Below, in pieces: positions 48,609 through 57,494 of a stretch of 64,000 nucleotides of DNA. Source of the DNA: Enterococcus quebecensis. Its GTDB lineage: Bacteria > Bacillota > Bacilli > Lactobacillales > Enterococcaceae. The translations under genes were made by a program, and so were the position numbers. Where the stretch lies: contig NZ_MIKB01000001.1 in assembly GCF_001730365.1 (NCBI RefSeq), positions 558,001 through 622,000 of the forward strand. The letters run 5' to 3'. A model generated the notes under the pieces. The model was not told where the DNA came from and made no database searches. It worked only from the letters and a program-made list of their open reading frames with translations. Every line of letters starts with the position of its first letter. Position 1 is the first letter of the stretch.

Positions 48609-48776
48609 AATGTACACTCTCTCCTCTTAAAAGTTATTCGGAAAACCCTATATTTCATTTTCCATTTTCATTTAGTAATAAACTATTTACTAATCAATGT
48701 GATAAAAAACGTGACCACTTTGAGTAGCCACGTTAAAATCGTATCACAAACAATGAATAATTTCAATATTCGATTG

Positions 48777-49913
48777 TCATTTTCCCTTCATTGACAAGTC
48801 ATTACCTTCACTGGCCAACACAATTTTTTCACTTTTACTTTCCCTAATCATTCCGACTACATGGATAACGATCGTTTTAGCAATTGCATAGAATGGAACA
48901 CCTAAGAAAATACCTAGAAGTCCCGCAATATTACCAGCAACAAGTAGAACAATGATGATTGTTAATGGATGGATTTGCAATGACTTTCCGATTACGTTTG
49001 GATAAATGATATTTCCATCAATTTGCTGTACTACTAAAACAATGACACAACAAAATAGAGCTTTGATTGGCTCATCAAACACAGTGACAAAAACTGCTGG
49101 TGCCAACCCTAGATATGGTCCAAGATAAGGAATCAAGTTAGTGAAACCTGCGATCACACCGAATAAAAAGGCATACCGTACGCCAATTAAAGAGTAACCA
49201 ATCGCAGTAAACGTACCTACGAATAAACACTCAATTGCTTGTCCACTGATATAGTTCGCCAATGTTTTATTGATTTTTTCCAATAATTCAGCAATGCTTT
49301 CCTGACGATTCTCAGGTAAAAAGCGTTTAATTCCTGGAACCAGTCGATTGCCATCTTTTAGCATGTAGAACAAGATAAATGGTGCAGTAAAAATAACAAT
49401 CGTTGTAGAAGCAACTGTTGAAACAACTGATCCTAAACTAGTAGACAAACCACTTAAGAACTGTTGAATAATCTTTCCATAAGAAATATCCAATTTCTCA
49501 ATATAACTGGTTAAATCAACCTCTTTAAACAAAGGCAGTTCTGCCATTTTATAGATCCACGTTTCCACATTACTGAAAACTGTCGGCATGTTTGAAGCTA
49601 AACTAGCTAACTGAGAAGCTAACTTAGGGATGACACTGACAAGAATCAAAACTACTGCTACTACTAAAATCAATAAAACTAGCAGCACAGCATAGGTCCT
49701 CTTTATCTTAGCTTTCATAAACAAATTGACAATTGGGTTTAAAATATAATAAAGAAATCCAGCTACTAAAACGGGTGCAAATAATGTCGAGAAAAATGTC
49801 CCAATTGGGGTAAATAGAAAATTAATTTTCGTTGAGACAAAAATCAAGGTAGCGATAACCAACAGCTCTGCGGACCAAAAAAATAATTTTGACTGTCTTA
49901 ATTTTTCAAACAA
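48777..49913 (-). CDS. AI-2E/PerM family membrane protein
   Basis: A 378-aa protein with about eight membrane segments, of the AI-2E transporter (formerly UPF0118/PerM) family. Seen: the N-terminal YYILNPIVNLF, and the conserved GFTNLIPYLGPYLG block near residue 255. Members export autoinducer-2 or act as Na+/H+ antiporters, so the substrate is open. GGAGG lies upstream of the start. It shares the direction of the CBS-domain gene 169 bp downstream but appears separately expressed. Confidence 0.9.
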   Translation of the reverse strand: MFEKLRQSKLFFWSAELLVIATLIFVSTKINFLFTPIGTFFSTLFAPVLVAGFLYYILNPIVNLFMKAKIKRTYAVLLVLLILVVAVVLILVSVIPKLASQLASLASNMPTVFSNVETWIYKMAELPLFKEVDLTSYIEKLDISYGKIIQQFLSGLSTSLGSVVSTVASTTIVIFTAPFILFYMLKDGNRLVPGIKRFLPENRQESIAELLEKINKTLANYISGQAIECLFVGTFTAIGYSLIGVRYAFLFGVIAGFTNLIPYLGPYLGLAPAVFVTVFDEPIKALFCCVIVLVVQQIDGNIIYPNVIGKSLQIHPLTIIIVLLVAGNIAGLLGIFLGVPFYAIAKTIVIHVVGMIRESKSEKIVLASEGNDLSMKGK

Positions 49914-50129
49914 AAATGTTCCTCCTTTGATAGCAATAATTTATATTTTTCCATAAAAATAATAATTGCTTGTTAGTAGATTTTAGCATAACTTTTTCTA
50001 AATAAGATAGCAATACATCTTAGTACCTATTTTATATAATAACATTTTCTCGTCATTAGATTATAAAAAAACACCCGCCACTTATAGCTACGGATGTTTA
50101 AAGAAATAGTTTAAATAATAACGATGTGT

Positions 50130-50318
50130 TTATTTTTTAAAAAAGCCTTTTACTTTATCAGCCAATCCACCAGCATCAATATCAGGAATCATTCCTTTTA
50201 ATTTTTCATATTGCTCGCCAATCTCATCTTTGTGTTCTTCAAGGAACTGCTTCGCTTTTTCAAAGTTCCCTTCACCAATTAAATCTTTCACTTTTTGTAC
50301 AATTTCATCTGTATTCAT
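50130..50318 (-). CDS. small helical protein of unknown function
   Basis: A 62-aa, Lys/Glu-rich protein (ends GGLADKVKGFFKK) that reads as two or three amphipathic helices. No signal peptide. ATG at 50318 is about 11 bases from AAAGG; GTG at 50327 is only two bases from it. I know of similar short proteins in other enterococci but no function. An imperfect hairpin at about 50072-50099 may terminate it. Confidence 0.6.
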   Translation of the reverse strand: MNTDEIVQKVKDLIGEGNFEKAKQFLEEHKDEIGEQYEKLKGMIPDIDAGGLADKVKGFFKK

Positions 50319-50482
50319 AATTGCCACAGCCTTTCTTTTTTCGTTATTTATAATTTACACTGCTACTAGTATTTTTACAAACAATAGACATATCCTTTCT
50401 TGAAATTCTAATAAAGAAGAAAACTTCTTTTGAGCAATTATTTGATGTATAATAAACAAAATAATTATGATTGAGGTGCTAA

Positions 50483-50917
50483 ATGAAAATTGTTAAAACT
50501 AAAGATACCATGAGCGATATCTATTTAGATGCTCTTTCTATCCGTCATCAAGTATTTATGATGGAACAAGGCGTTCCTAGTGAAATCGAAATTGATAAGT
50601 ATGAAGCTGCCTGTATTCATTTTGTTTTGTATGGTGATAACAATGAAGTAATTGCCACTTGCCGACTATTGCCACTTGAAAATGGTATGATAAAATTACA
50701 ACGTATGGCAGTTCAAAAAGAATTCCGTGGAAAAGACTATGGTCGGTTAATCGTTGAAAATGCTGAACTTTTTTCTAAAAAACAAGGCTACAATACCATC
50801 ACTTTAGGCGCTCAAACAACAGCACTTGGCTTTTATGAAAGAATGGGCTATGTAACAGAAGGGGAAAAATTTCTAGATGCCGATATTGAGCATTATAAAA
50901 TGAATAAATCTATATAA
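50483..50917 (+). CDS. GNAT family N-acetyltransferase
   Basis: A 144-aa acetyl-CoA-dependent acetyltransferase. Seen: IRHQVFMMEQGVP near residue 20, the strand IATCRLLPL, the acetyl-CoA pyrophosphate loop as QKEFRGKDYGRLIVENA near 84-100 (Q/RxxGxG/A), and GFYERMGY near 119. It resembles ElaA/YjcF-type GNATs. GAGGTG lies upstream. Single gene followed by a terminator; the substrate is unknown. Confidence 0.88.
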   Translation: MKIVKTKDTMSDIYLDALSIRHQVFMMEQGVPSEIEIDKYEAACIHFVLYGDNNEVIATCRLLPLENGMIKLQRMAVQKEFRGKDYGRLIVENAELFSKKQGYNTITLGAQTTALGFYERMGYVTEGEKFLDADIEHYKMNKSI

Positions 50918-50987
50918 TTTTTTATCAAAAAATAAAAAGCTTCAAACATGCCCCTAATGAGTTATTATTCGACGATACGAAAATCAT

Positions 50988-51044
50988 AAAAAAGACTTAT
51001 TTTGTAATTCTACTTTAAAGTATAGAAAGTACAAAATAGGTCTT
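50988..51044 (+). terminator. terminator after the GNAT gene
   Basis: A long imperfect stem from AAGACTTATTTTGTA to TACAAAATAGGTCTT, followed by a T-rich run. Confidence 0.8.
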
Positions 51045-51144
51045 ATTTTTCATTTTTTTAGCTATTGTTTATCGCTATTATACTATCACTTTCTTTAAAC
51101 CAAAACTGCCAAATTTAGCTAATTGAATTCTTTATGATTTAAAC

Positions 51145-51936
51145 TTATTTCCAGATTAGAGGAATTACGTAGTTAAGATTATAATTATAATAGTTTCCAT
51201 CCTCTGTCTTCGATATAGCAGAAATAGACACAGTAATCACCTCTTCTTTATCCATAATATTATGGATAGTGATGATATCATTTTCAATTTCTACTTTTTC
51301 CGCACCGGATACGTATGTTTTTTTCACAGCATTGTTAAATTGAGAAGAGTATTTCACAGGATGGCCGAACATTATTTTTTTAGATTCCTTTTCTACCACT
51401 GCCGTAGGTGCTGTTATCATTGAATTTAGCTGAACAAGTTTTAACTTTTTCAAATTAGAGAGCGGTGTTAAATCTAGAACCGGAAAATGATTTAATCGAA
51501 GTACTTCCAATTTATCCAAATTTGCTAAAAAAGAAATATCTTGCACCATTTCAGTTGCTTTATCATCAGTTCGATGGGAATAATTATCTATACTTTTCAA
51601 GTTCTTCATCTTCCCAAGCGGACGTAAGTCAATAAGAGCACCACTTTCATCAGGATAATAGTTAATCGCCTCTAATTTAGTAAGATGTTCCACTCCTTCA
51701 AGAGAACTCCCATGTATAGTTAAATAAGTTTCATCAATACTTTCCATTTGTTTTACCGTTGGAAGTTCATCTGGGACTTCTTCCCCGATTAAACTTACAA
51801 TTGTTTGCCTCGCTCTCTCAGAGGCAATATAAACCTTACGCTCATCTGCTAGATTGCTTTTCCCAAACATAAAAGCAGCAAACACTAGAGCCACAATACC
51901 ACAACCGTTTAACAACAACCTCAATTTCTTTTTCAT
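51145..51936 (-). CDS. membrane-anchored leucine-rich-repeat protein
   Basis: A 263-aa protein with one N-terminal membrane segment (residues 4-24, GIVALVFAAFMFG) and an extracellular part with four or five short LRRs of the internalin type (LEAINYYPDE, LKSIDNYSH, LEVLRLNHF, LKLVQLNSM), then a beta-rich end closing with YVIPL. It recalls the end of the larger LRR protein at 32042-33774 (YIIPI). The start has GGAGG seven bases upstream. A host- or partner-binding role is typical for LRRs but unproven here. Confidence 0.8.
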   Translation of the reverse strand: MKKKLRLLLNGCGIVALVFAAFMFGKSNLADERKVYIASERARQTIVSLIGEEVPDELPTVKQMESIDETYLTIHGSSLEGVEHLTKLEAINYYPDESGALIDLRPLGKMKNLKSIDNYSHRTDDKATEMVQDISFLANLDKLEVLRLNHFPVLDLTPLSNLKKLKLVQLNSMITAPTAVVEKESKKIMFGHPVKYSSQFNNAVKKTYVSGAEKVEIENDIITIHNIMDKEEVITVSISAISKTEDGNYYNYNLNYVIPLIWK

Positions 51937-52004
51937 ATCAATTCCTCCCATTCTAAAAAATAATTATACCATTAAGAATTATTTATATTCCATAATAAAA
52001 TAAA

Positions 52005-52040
52005 AAAAAGTAAAACTTCATAAAGTTTTACTTTTTTTAT
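52005..52040 (-). terminator. terminator of the DUF402 gene
   Basis: AAAAAAGTAAAACTT and AAGTTTTACTTTTTT form a 15-bp stem with a CATA loop. Confidence 0.88.
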
Positions 52041-52063
52041 TTTCATTTAACATCTTACATTGG

Positions 52064-52597
52064 CTATTTCTTCGATAACTCTAGATAACGCTGATACCAA
52101 ATATCTACATAAGCATCGGAAAATGGGCCTTTTTCATTATTAATCCAATCTACTAATGTCTTAACATTTTCTTTTAGAATAAAATCAATATCTTCTGGAT
52201 ACTCCATAATCTTACTGTGAAATTCATATTCATCCACATCTAACAAACGTTTCTCCCCATCAGGAAAAACCTTGATATCCAAATCATAATCGATATACTT
52301 CAATGCTTCATCGTCTAAAAGATAAGGTGACGCTAGATTGCAGTAATAAGAAACCCCCTTTTCTCTAATCATCGCTATTATGTTGAACCAGTATTTTTTA
52401 TGAAAATAAACAATAGCAGGTTCTCGAGTCACCCAACGACGCCCATCAGACTCTGTCACCAAAGTATGATCGTTCACGCCAATCAAGGAATACTCACTTG
52501 TTTTTAATACCATAGTATCTCGCCATGTTCGATGCAAATGTCCGTCGTGTTTGTAACTTTGGATCGTTACAAATTCACCTTCTTTTGGAATTGCCAT
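52064..52597 (-). CDS. DUF402 nucleoside tri-/diphosphate phosphatase
   Basis: A 177-aa protein of the UPF0374/Ntdp family, divalent-metal-dependent enzymes that hydrolyse nucleoside tri- and diphosphates. Seen: [10 protein letters not shown] near residue 19, an FHKKYWFNI strand, and the metal-binding acidic cluster [25 protein letters not shown] near 100-125. Length and layout match the family. GGGGG lies before the ATG. Single gene; the CRISPR array lies upstream. Confidence 0.9.
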   Translation of the reverse strand: MAIPKEGEFVTIQSYKHDGHLHRTWRDTMVLKTSEYSLIGVNDHTLVTESDGRRWVTREPAIVYFHKKYWFNIIAMIREKGVSYYCNLASPYLLDDEALKYIDYDLDIKVFPDGEKRLLDVDEYEFHSKIMEYPEDIDFILKENVKTLVDWINNEKGPFSDAYVDIWYQRYLELSKK

Positions 52598-52868
52598 AGT
52601 CCCCCAACTTTCCCTAGTACGAAAAATCGCTTATAAAAGCTGATTACTCTTCGTTTGGGTGTTCATTACACCGATATCAATACAATTATATCATAATTTT
52701 CAACTTTGCATACTACGGAGTTTGGTTTCTTATAGGAATGAGAAATATCTATTGGAATAAATAGTTTAATTTTGCTATTTAGAGGTTGAGATGGGGAGAT
52801 TTTGAAGAAGATAGAGAATCCGAAATAGCTCGTTTTTTAAATAGAAAGTAGTAGCTGGTGGTATGTTT
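52598..52868. other. intergenic region, trailer side of the CRISPR array
   Basis: About 270 bp between the DUF402 start and the decayed last repeat. No ORF and no cas remnant that I can detect. It should hold the DUF402 promoter. Confidence 0.4.
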
Positions 52869-53311
52869 ATTTCAAGTTACTAGGTCTGAACAAAGCTAGA
52901 CAGCTTTGACGTGACTCTTTCTTTTAAAACTAAAATTTATTTAAATCCACTAGCTCTATACAGAGCTAGACCACTAAACATTTTCCTTTCAATTCGTGAT
53001 ATTAATTTAAATCCACTAGCTCTATACAGAGCTAGACAGGGAGATGAAAGAAAATCCCGCTATAGAAGGTATATTTAAATCCACTAGCTCTATACAGAGC
53101 TAGACTCATTGTTATATTCCATATATATGACGTCAGACATTATTTAAATCCACTAGCTCTATACAGAGCTAGACATTGTAGACCCCCCTTTTAGTAGGGG
53201 GGGTCTGGTATTTAAATCCACTAGCTCTATACAGAGCTAGACACAATCCACATTAGTGGGCAAGGTTGCCGACAGTATATTTAAATCCACTAGCTCTATA
53301 CAGAGCTAGAC
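52869..53311 (-). CRISPR. orphan CRISPR array, type I-C-like repeat, six perfect repeats plus one degenerate, six spacers
   Basis: Perfect 33-bp repeats start at 52939, 53005, 53073, 53142, 53210 and 53279. A degenerate copy is at 52869-52901. Read on the minus strand, the repeat begins GTCTAGCTCT, has an 8-bp stem (CTAGCTCT/AGAGCTAG) and ends GTGGATTTAAAT, which fits the I-C pattern GTC...GTGGATTGAAAT. Spacers are 33-37 bp. The decayed repeat at the low-coordinate end marks the trailer, so the array runs on the minus strand with its leader beyond 53311. No cas gene lies in the window. Confidence 0.95.
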
Positions 53312-53470
53312 TGTGAAATTGATAAAAATACATGACATATCTTCACCATTTCACCTATAGAACCAGTATAACATTAAATTAAAATGAGAAAAAGCCTCTT
53401 TTCACGCTAAAATCATCAAAATTCTGGTGCGAATCCCCTAGGGATTTTATGGGCACTTGGGGTTCGCACC
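53312..53470 (-). promoter_or_regulatory. CRISPR leader with promoter-like sequence and conserved-looking hairpin
   Basis: On the minus strand, an extended -10 (TGTTATACT; TATACT at 53370-53365) lies about 55 bp before the first repeat. Farther upstream, GGTGCGAACCCC (53470-53459) and GGGGATTCGCACC (53438-53426) form a long inverted repeat with one bulged base. From memory, I-C leaders carry a similar GGTGCGAA...TTCGCACC element between cas2 and the array. It starts only six bases past the mutY stop. Confidence 0.6.
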
Positions 53471-53476
53471 AAAAAG

Positions 53477-54652
53477 TTAATCTTTCGGTCTAAAGTCTTG
53501 ATTATAAAGTTCTACCATTTTTTGCTGAGGTTTTGGAAAAACATAATTTGAAAAATTTTCTTTTGTTGCCCAAGTTTGATTTTTCTCTATAGACATTAGT
53601 CCAGTTTGACGTCCATAAAACACTAAAATATGCCATTTTAAATGACTAAAAATGTGAGTAACTTCCCCTAATGTCCGCTTTTGCCAAACTACTTGGGGAA
53701 ATTCTTCAAAAATATCTGAATTATCTTCTGCGACCATGCTCTGTTCTTCAAAATTTAAGGACATCTGCTGATCTTCCTTTGCCCAGTTTTTTTGTAAAAA
53801 ATTAAATCTCTCTTTTGTTACCTCAACAATCGGAAATAACCACATATTAGCTAATAAGCCTTTTTCATCTCGCTGGCTTAACAAAAATTCCTGCTCTTTA
53901 TTCTCAATAATTCCACCAATGTAGTAAACATCTTTTGGTTTTAATTTCTTTGATTTCACTGGAAAATTAGTCATTGTATTATTTTTATAGCTTAAACAAT
54001 ACGCTTGAATTGGACATACTTCACACTTTGGCGATGTTGGTGTGCAAATCGATGAACCTAGATCCATCATTGCTTGATTAAAATCACCTGGTCGTTTTTG
54101 ATCAATAATTTTATACATCGCTTCTTCAAAAACCTTACGACTACTGGACTTAGCAATGTCATCACTGATTTCAAACAAACGGCTGACCACCCGCATCACA
54201 TTTCCGTCGATTGCAGGTTCTGGAAGTTGAAAAGCAATACTGCCGATTGCGCCAGCAGTGTATGGACCAATTCCTTTTAATTGCCGTATCTCTTCGATCG
54301 TTTTAGGCATCTCACCGTTAAATTCGGTAACGATCTGCTGAGCCGCAATTTTTAAGTTTCTTGCTCTAGAATAATAGCCTAAACCTTCCCATGCTTTTAA
54401 TAGCTTGTCATCTGGCGCTTCAGCCAAATCTTGAATCGTTGGAAACCATTCCATAAAGCGATAGTAATAATCAATCACCGTATCAACACGTGTTTGCTGC
54501 AACATAATTTCTGAGATCCAAATACGATAAGGATCTAAATTGACCCGCCAAGGCAAATTTCTTTTTTCTTTTTCATACCAAGCGATAAACGTTTCCTGAA
54601 AAGACTTAAGTGTTTCATCACTCCACGTCTCCCAATATTTTTCATTCTTCAT
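53477..54652 (-). CDS. mutY: A/G-specific adenine glycosylase
   Basis: A 391-aa base-excision repair enzyme that removes A opposite 8-oxoG. Seen: catalytic Glu in SEIMLQQT near residue 47, the helix-hairpin-helix KGIGPYTAGAIGS near 124, catalytic Asp in AIDGNVMRV near 148, the 4Fe-4S cysteines C-x6-C-x2-C-x5-C (CTPTSPKCEVCPIQAYC) near 203-219, and a C-terminal NUDIX-like 8-oxoG recognition domain. Its start overlaps the end of recX by 11 bp, so both are in one operon. Confidence 0.96.
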   Translation of the reverse strand: MKNEKYWETWSDETLKSFQETFIAWYEKEKRNLPWRVNLDPYRIWISEIMLQQTRVDTVIDYYYRFMEWFPTIQDLAEAPDDKLLKAWEGLGYYSRARNLKIAAQQIVTEFNGEMPKTIEEIRQLKGIGPYTAGAIGSIAFQLPEPAIDGNVMRVVSRLFEISDDIAKSSSRKVFEEAMYKIIDQKRPGDFNQAMMDLGSSICTPTSPKCEVCPIQAYCLSYKNNTMTNFPVKSKKLKPKDVYYIGGIIENKEQEFLLSQRDEKGLLANMWLFPIVEVTKERFNFLQKNWAKEDQQMSLNFEEQSMVAEDNSDIFEEFPQVVWQKRTLGEVTHIFSHLKWHILVFYGRQTGLMSIEKNQTWATKENFSNYVFPKPQQKMVELYNQDFRPKD

Positions 54653-55442
54653 TTTCTAATTCCTTTTCATCAAAATATTGCTGAATCAAATCCGAATCAA
54701 ATCGTTTTTGAAAAAGTCCTTGTTTGACTTTCATTGAGCGTTTGTATGAGTCTAATTTTCGGTGCTTTTCCCATAACTTATCGCCTTCTTTTCTGATAAC
54801 ATCCAGTTCTTGATCTTCATCTTTTTCAAACGATAATTCTTCAAGAGCTACGTCAATCACTTCAAGATTAAACCCTTTTTGCATCAAGTGCATTTGAACC
54901 TTTTGCAGTGCATCTTTAAAGCTTTTTGTCCGATAACGTCTCATAGCTTTTTCAGCTGTTGCTTTTGCTACTTCTACTTGCTCATCCATTGTATAAAAAG
55001 TTAAGCCATGTTGAATGTCTTCGGCGTTTAAGCCCTTTTGTTTTAGTTGTTGCTCAATCATTTTAGGGCCTTTATCACTTGTCCGCATTAAGGTACGAAC
55101 ATAACTTTCACTGTAAATTTTATCATCTAAAAGGTTCATTTCTTCCAAGCGGATCACGATTTCTTTACGATCTTCTGATAAAATTTCCTTTTCTTTCAAA
55201 TAATCTAAGATTTCTTTTTTTGAGCGTAGCTGATAACTTAAATAATTTAAAGACATTTGTAAACCAACATCATAAGAACCAGTTTTTTTAATTTTCTCAA
55301 TCTCATCTTCTGTTAGTTCTTGTCCTTTTAATAGACGCTGACGTACCAAGGTATCCTCAGATACACGTAGTTTTTCTCCTGAAGACAACCAGATAAGATA
55401 AAACTGTCCTTTGTCTTTCGTAATTTTCGTGATTGTTTCCAT
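54642..55442 (-). CDS. recX: regulatory protein RecX
   Basis: A 266-aa RecX, a modulator of RecA filaments. Seen: three-helix repeats typical of the family, with LSYQLRSKKEILDYL near residue 70, LNLLDDKIYSESYVRTLM near 108, and a C-terminal repeat with KRFDSDLIQQYFDE. Upstream of and overlapping mutY, a DNA-repair pairing. The usual longer Gram-positive form (about 265 aa). Confidence 0.93.
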   Translation of the reverse strand: METITKITKDKGQFYLIWLSSGEKLRVSEDTLVRQRLLKGQELTEDEIEKIKKTGSYDVGLQMSLNYLSYQLRSKKEILDYLKEKEILSEDRKEIVIRLEEMNLLDDKIYSESYVRTLMRTSDKGPKMIEQQLKQKGLNAEDIQHGLTFYTMDEQVEVAKATAEKAMRRYRTKSFKDALQKVQMHLMQKGFNLEVIDVALEELSFEKDEDQELDVIRKEGDKLWEKHRKLDSYKRSMKVKQGLFQKRFDSDLIQQYFDEKELENEE

Positions 55443-55579
55443 CTTTTCCCGCCTTTCTAGTGAGAACGTATATTCTACTATAACATATAAATGACAGAAG
55501 CTAAACTAGCCAAATTGTGCTAAAATAAGAATTATCGCTAAAATTGATTAATAGATCTACGGATCAAAAGGATGGAACT

Positions 55580-56950
55580 ATGACCACACAACTATTAAAA
55601 GAAGGACAAACGATTCCTTTAAAAATAAAACGTTTAGGCATCAATGGTGAAGGTATTGGCTATTATAAAAAGACAATCGTCTTCGTGCCAGGTGCTTTAC
55701 CTAAAGAAGATATCTCTGTAGAAATCACAAAAGTAGCTCCAAGATTTGTTGAAGGACAGCTAAAAAAAATCATCAAAGCAGCACCTGAACGGGTCACACC
55801 ACCTTGTCCAGTTTATGAAGCTTGCGGTGGCTGTCAATTACAACATTTATCTTATCCAGCTCAATTACTCTTTAAAAAAGATTTATTAAAACAGTCCTTA
55901 AATAAATTCAGACCAAGAAATTTCGAAAATTATCAATTACCTAAAACTATCGGTATGAAAAATCCTTGGAATTATCGTAATAAAGCACAGTTTCAATTAC
56001 GGAAAATCGATGGTGAAGTTGAAGCTGGTCTTTACCAAGCTGATTCTCATCGCTTAGTTCCCATTGATGATTGTCTTGTTCAACAACCTGCAACAACTAA
56101 AGTTATGAATGCTTTGGTGGAATTATTAAATAAATATCAATTACCGATTTATAATGAACGAAAAAATAGTGGTATCTTCCGAACTTTAATGGTTCGTGTA
56201 GGCGTAAAAACGAATGAAGTACAGGTTGTTTTTATTACACAATCCGTAAAATTCCCACAGAAAAAAGCATTGGTGGAAGAAATCACACAACACCTTCCAG
56301 AAGTTGTTTCTATTATGCAAAATGTTCAAAACAAGAGAACCTCAATTGTAATGGGGGATGAAACAATCCATGTCTGGGGAAAAGAAAGTATTGAAGAAAA
56401 AATCAATGAAGTAACCTTTGATTTATCACCTAGAGCTTTTTTCCAGTTAAATCCGGAACAAACAGAAGTCTTATACGATGAAGCATTGAAAGCCTTAGAT
56501 CTACAACCAAACGAAACTGTTGTGGATGCTTACTGTGGTGTAGGAACAATTGGGTTAAGCGTTGCTAAACAAGCAAAAGAAGTTCGAGGAATGGATATCA
56601 TTCCAGCTGCGATTGAAGATGCTAAGATGAACGCTGAGCGTTTAGGTGTGACAAATACACATTATGAAGTAGGGACTGCTGAGGAACTATTACCTAAATG
56701 GCTTCAAAGTGGTTTTAAACCTGATGCAATCATTGTTGATCCTCCTAGAACGGGATTAGACCAAAAGCTTTTGAAAGCTATTTTAAAGCAGCCTCCGAAG
56801 AAGATGGTTTATATTTCTTGTAATGTTTCTACATTAGCGAAAGATTTGGTTGATTTGGCTAAAGTTTTTGATGTGAACTATTTACAATCTGTGGATATGT
56901 TTCCTCAGACTGCTAGGTGTGAGGTTGTGGTTAAATTGACAAGAAAATGA
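55580..56950 (+). CDS. rlmD: 23S rRNA (uracil-5-)-methyltransferase, RlmD/RumA family
   Basis: A 456-aa SAM-dependent RNA m5U methyltransferase. Seen: an N-terminal TRAM domain, an Fe-S cluster motif CPVYEACGGCQLQH near residue 74-87, SAM motif DAYCGVGTIGLSVA near 315, DPPRTGLD near 390, and the catalytic Cys in YISCNVSTLAKDL near 417. The start at 55580 has AAGGATGG about eight bases upstream; a 12-codon extension is unlikely. Gram-positive genomes often have two such enzymes, so RlmCD with both targets is possible. Confidence 0.92.
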   Translation: MTTQLLKEGQTIPLKIKRLGINGEGIGYYKKTIVFVPGALPKEDISVEITKVAPRFVEGQLKKIIKAAPERVTPPCPVYEACGGCQLQHLSYPAQLLFKKDLLKQSLNKFRPRNFENYQLPKTIGMKNPWNYRNKAQFQLRKIDGEVEAGLYQADSHRLVPIDDCLVQQPATTKVMNALVELLNKYQLPIYNERKNSGIFRTLMVRVGVKTNEVQVVFITQSVKFPQKKALVEEITQHLPEVVSIMQNVQNKRTSIVMGDETIHVWGKESIEEKINEVTFDLSPRAFFQLNPEQTEVLYDEALKALDLQPNETVVDAYCGVGTIGLSVAKQAKEVRGMDIIPAAIEDAKMNAERLGVTNTHYEVGTAEELLPKWLQSGFKPDAIIVDPPRTGLDQKLLKAILKQPPKKMVYISCNVSTLAKDLVDLAKVFDVNYLQSVDMFPQTARCEVVVKLTRK

Positions 56951-56975
56951 TTTATTGTTATTCACTTTACAAGCT

Positions 56976-57013
56976 AAAAAGCATTTGGAGATTAAAATCT
57001 TCAAATGCTTTTT
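56976..57013. terminator. bidirectional terminator
   Basis: AAAAAGCATTTG..AGAT and ATCT..CAAATGCTTTTT pair around a 4-base loop between convergent genes. Confidence 0.85.
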
Positions 57014-57024
57014 ATAAATACTAT

Positions 57025-57267
57025 TTATTTTTTTCCTACAAAAAATGATACAACTGCAACTAAAATCACAGCTCCGATAATTGAGGGAATCAATGCCATT
57101 CCAGCAACTTGAGGGCCCCAACTTCCTAAAAGCGCTTGACCAATTGATGATCCTACCAGACCTGCAATAACATTGTAAATCCATCCCATAGATTTTCCTT
57201 TACTGGTAATAGCTCCTGCAATTGCTCCAATAACACCACCTACGATTAAAACCCATAACCAATGCAT
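57025..57267 (-). CDS. GlsB/YeaQ/YmgE family membrane stress protein
   Basis: An 80-aa, three-segment, Gly/Ala-rich membrane protein. Seen: WVLIVGGVIGAIAGAI at residues 5-20 and IAGLVGSSIGQALLG near 34, the family signature. In enterococci GlsB-type proteins are tied to general stress loci, often with Gls24; no Gls24 gene is in view. AGGAGG precedes the ATG. Confidence 0.88.
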   Translation of the reverse strand: MHWLWVLIVGGVIGAIAGAITSKGKSMGWIYNVIAGLVGSSIGQALLGSWGPQVAGMALIPSIIGAVILVAVVSFFVGKK

Positions 57268-57415
57268 AATATGACCTCCTTTATGAATAAATTTAATAAT
57301 AATTACTTATTTATGCTATCAAATTATTTATTTTCTTGCGAAAGATACGCTTACTAAAACCACTATATTCTTATGGGTTTTCTTACTAATCAGAGACAAC
57401 TAACTTTTTCTCCAC

Positions 57416-57465
57416 AAAAATAGTTCGGGACATTGCTCTCGCGCAATTTTTCCCGAACCTATTTT
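57416..57465 (-). terminator. strong terminator downstream of the gene fragment
   Basis: AAAAATAGTTCGGGA and TCCCGAACCTATTTT form a stem with one bulge, and the inner TTGC/GCAA also pairs. On the minus strand a T-run follows. It shows that the 57495 fragment was once a transcribed gene. Confidence 0.82.
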
Positions 57466-57494
57466 AAATATAAAAAACCTATTCCACTTTTAAC

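Noticed and set aside
52869-53311. The array as a type II or Cas13-type CRISPR
   Set aside because: Known enterococcal type II repeats begin GTTTTAGAG and are unstructured, and Cas13a repeats differ as well. The stem and the GTGGATT end fit type I-C.
53426-53470. The GGTGCGAA hairpin as the mutY terminator
   Set aside because: On the mutY strand it is not followed by a T-run, and it lies within the stretch leading to the CRISPR array, so a leader role fits better.
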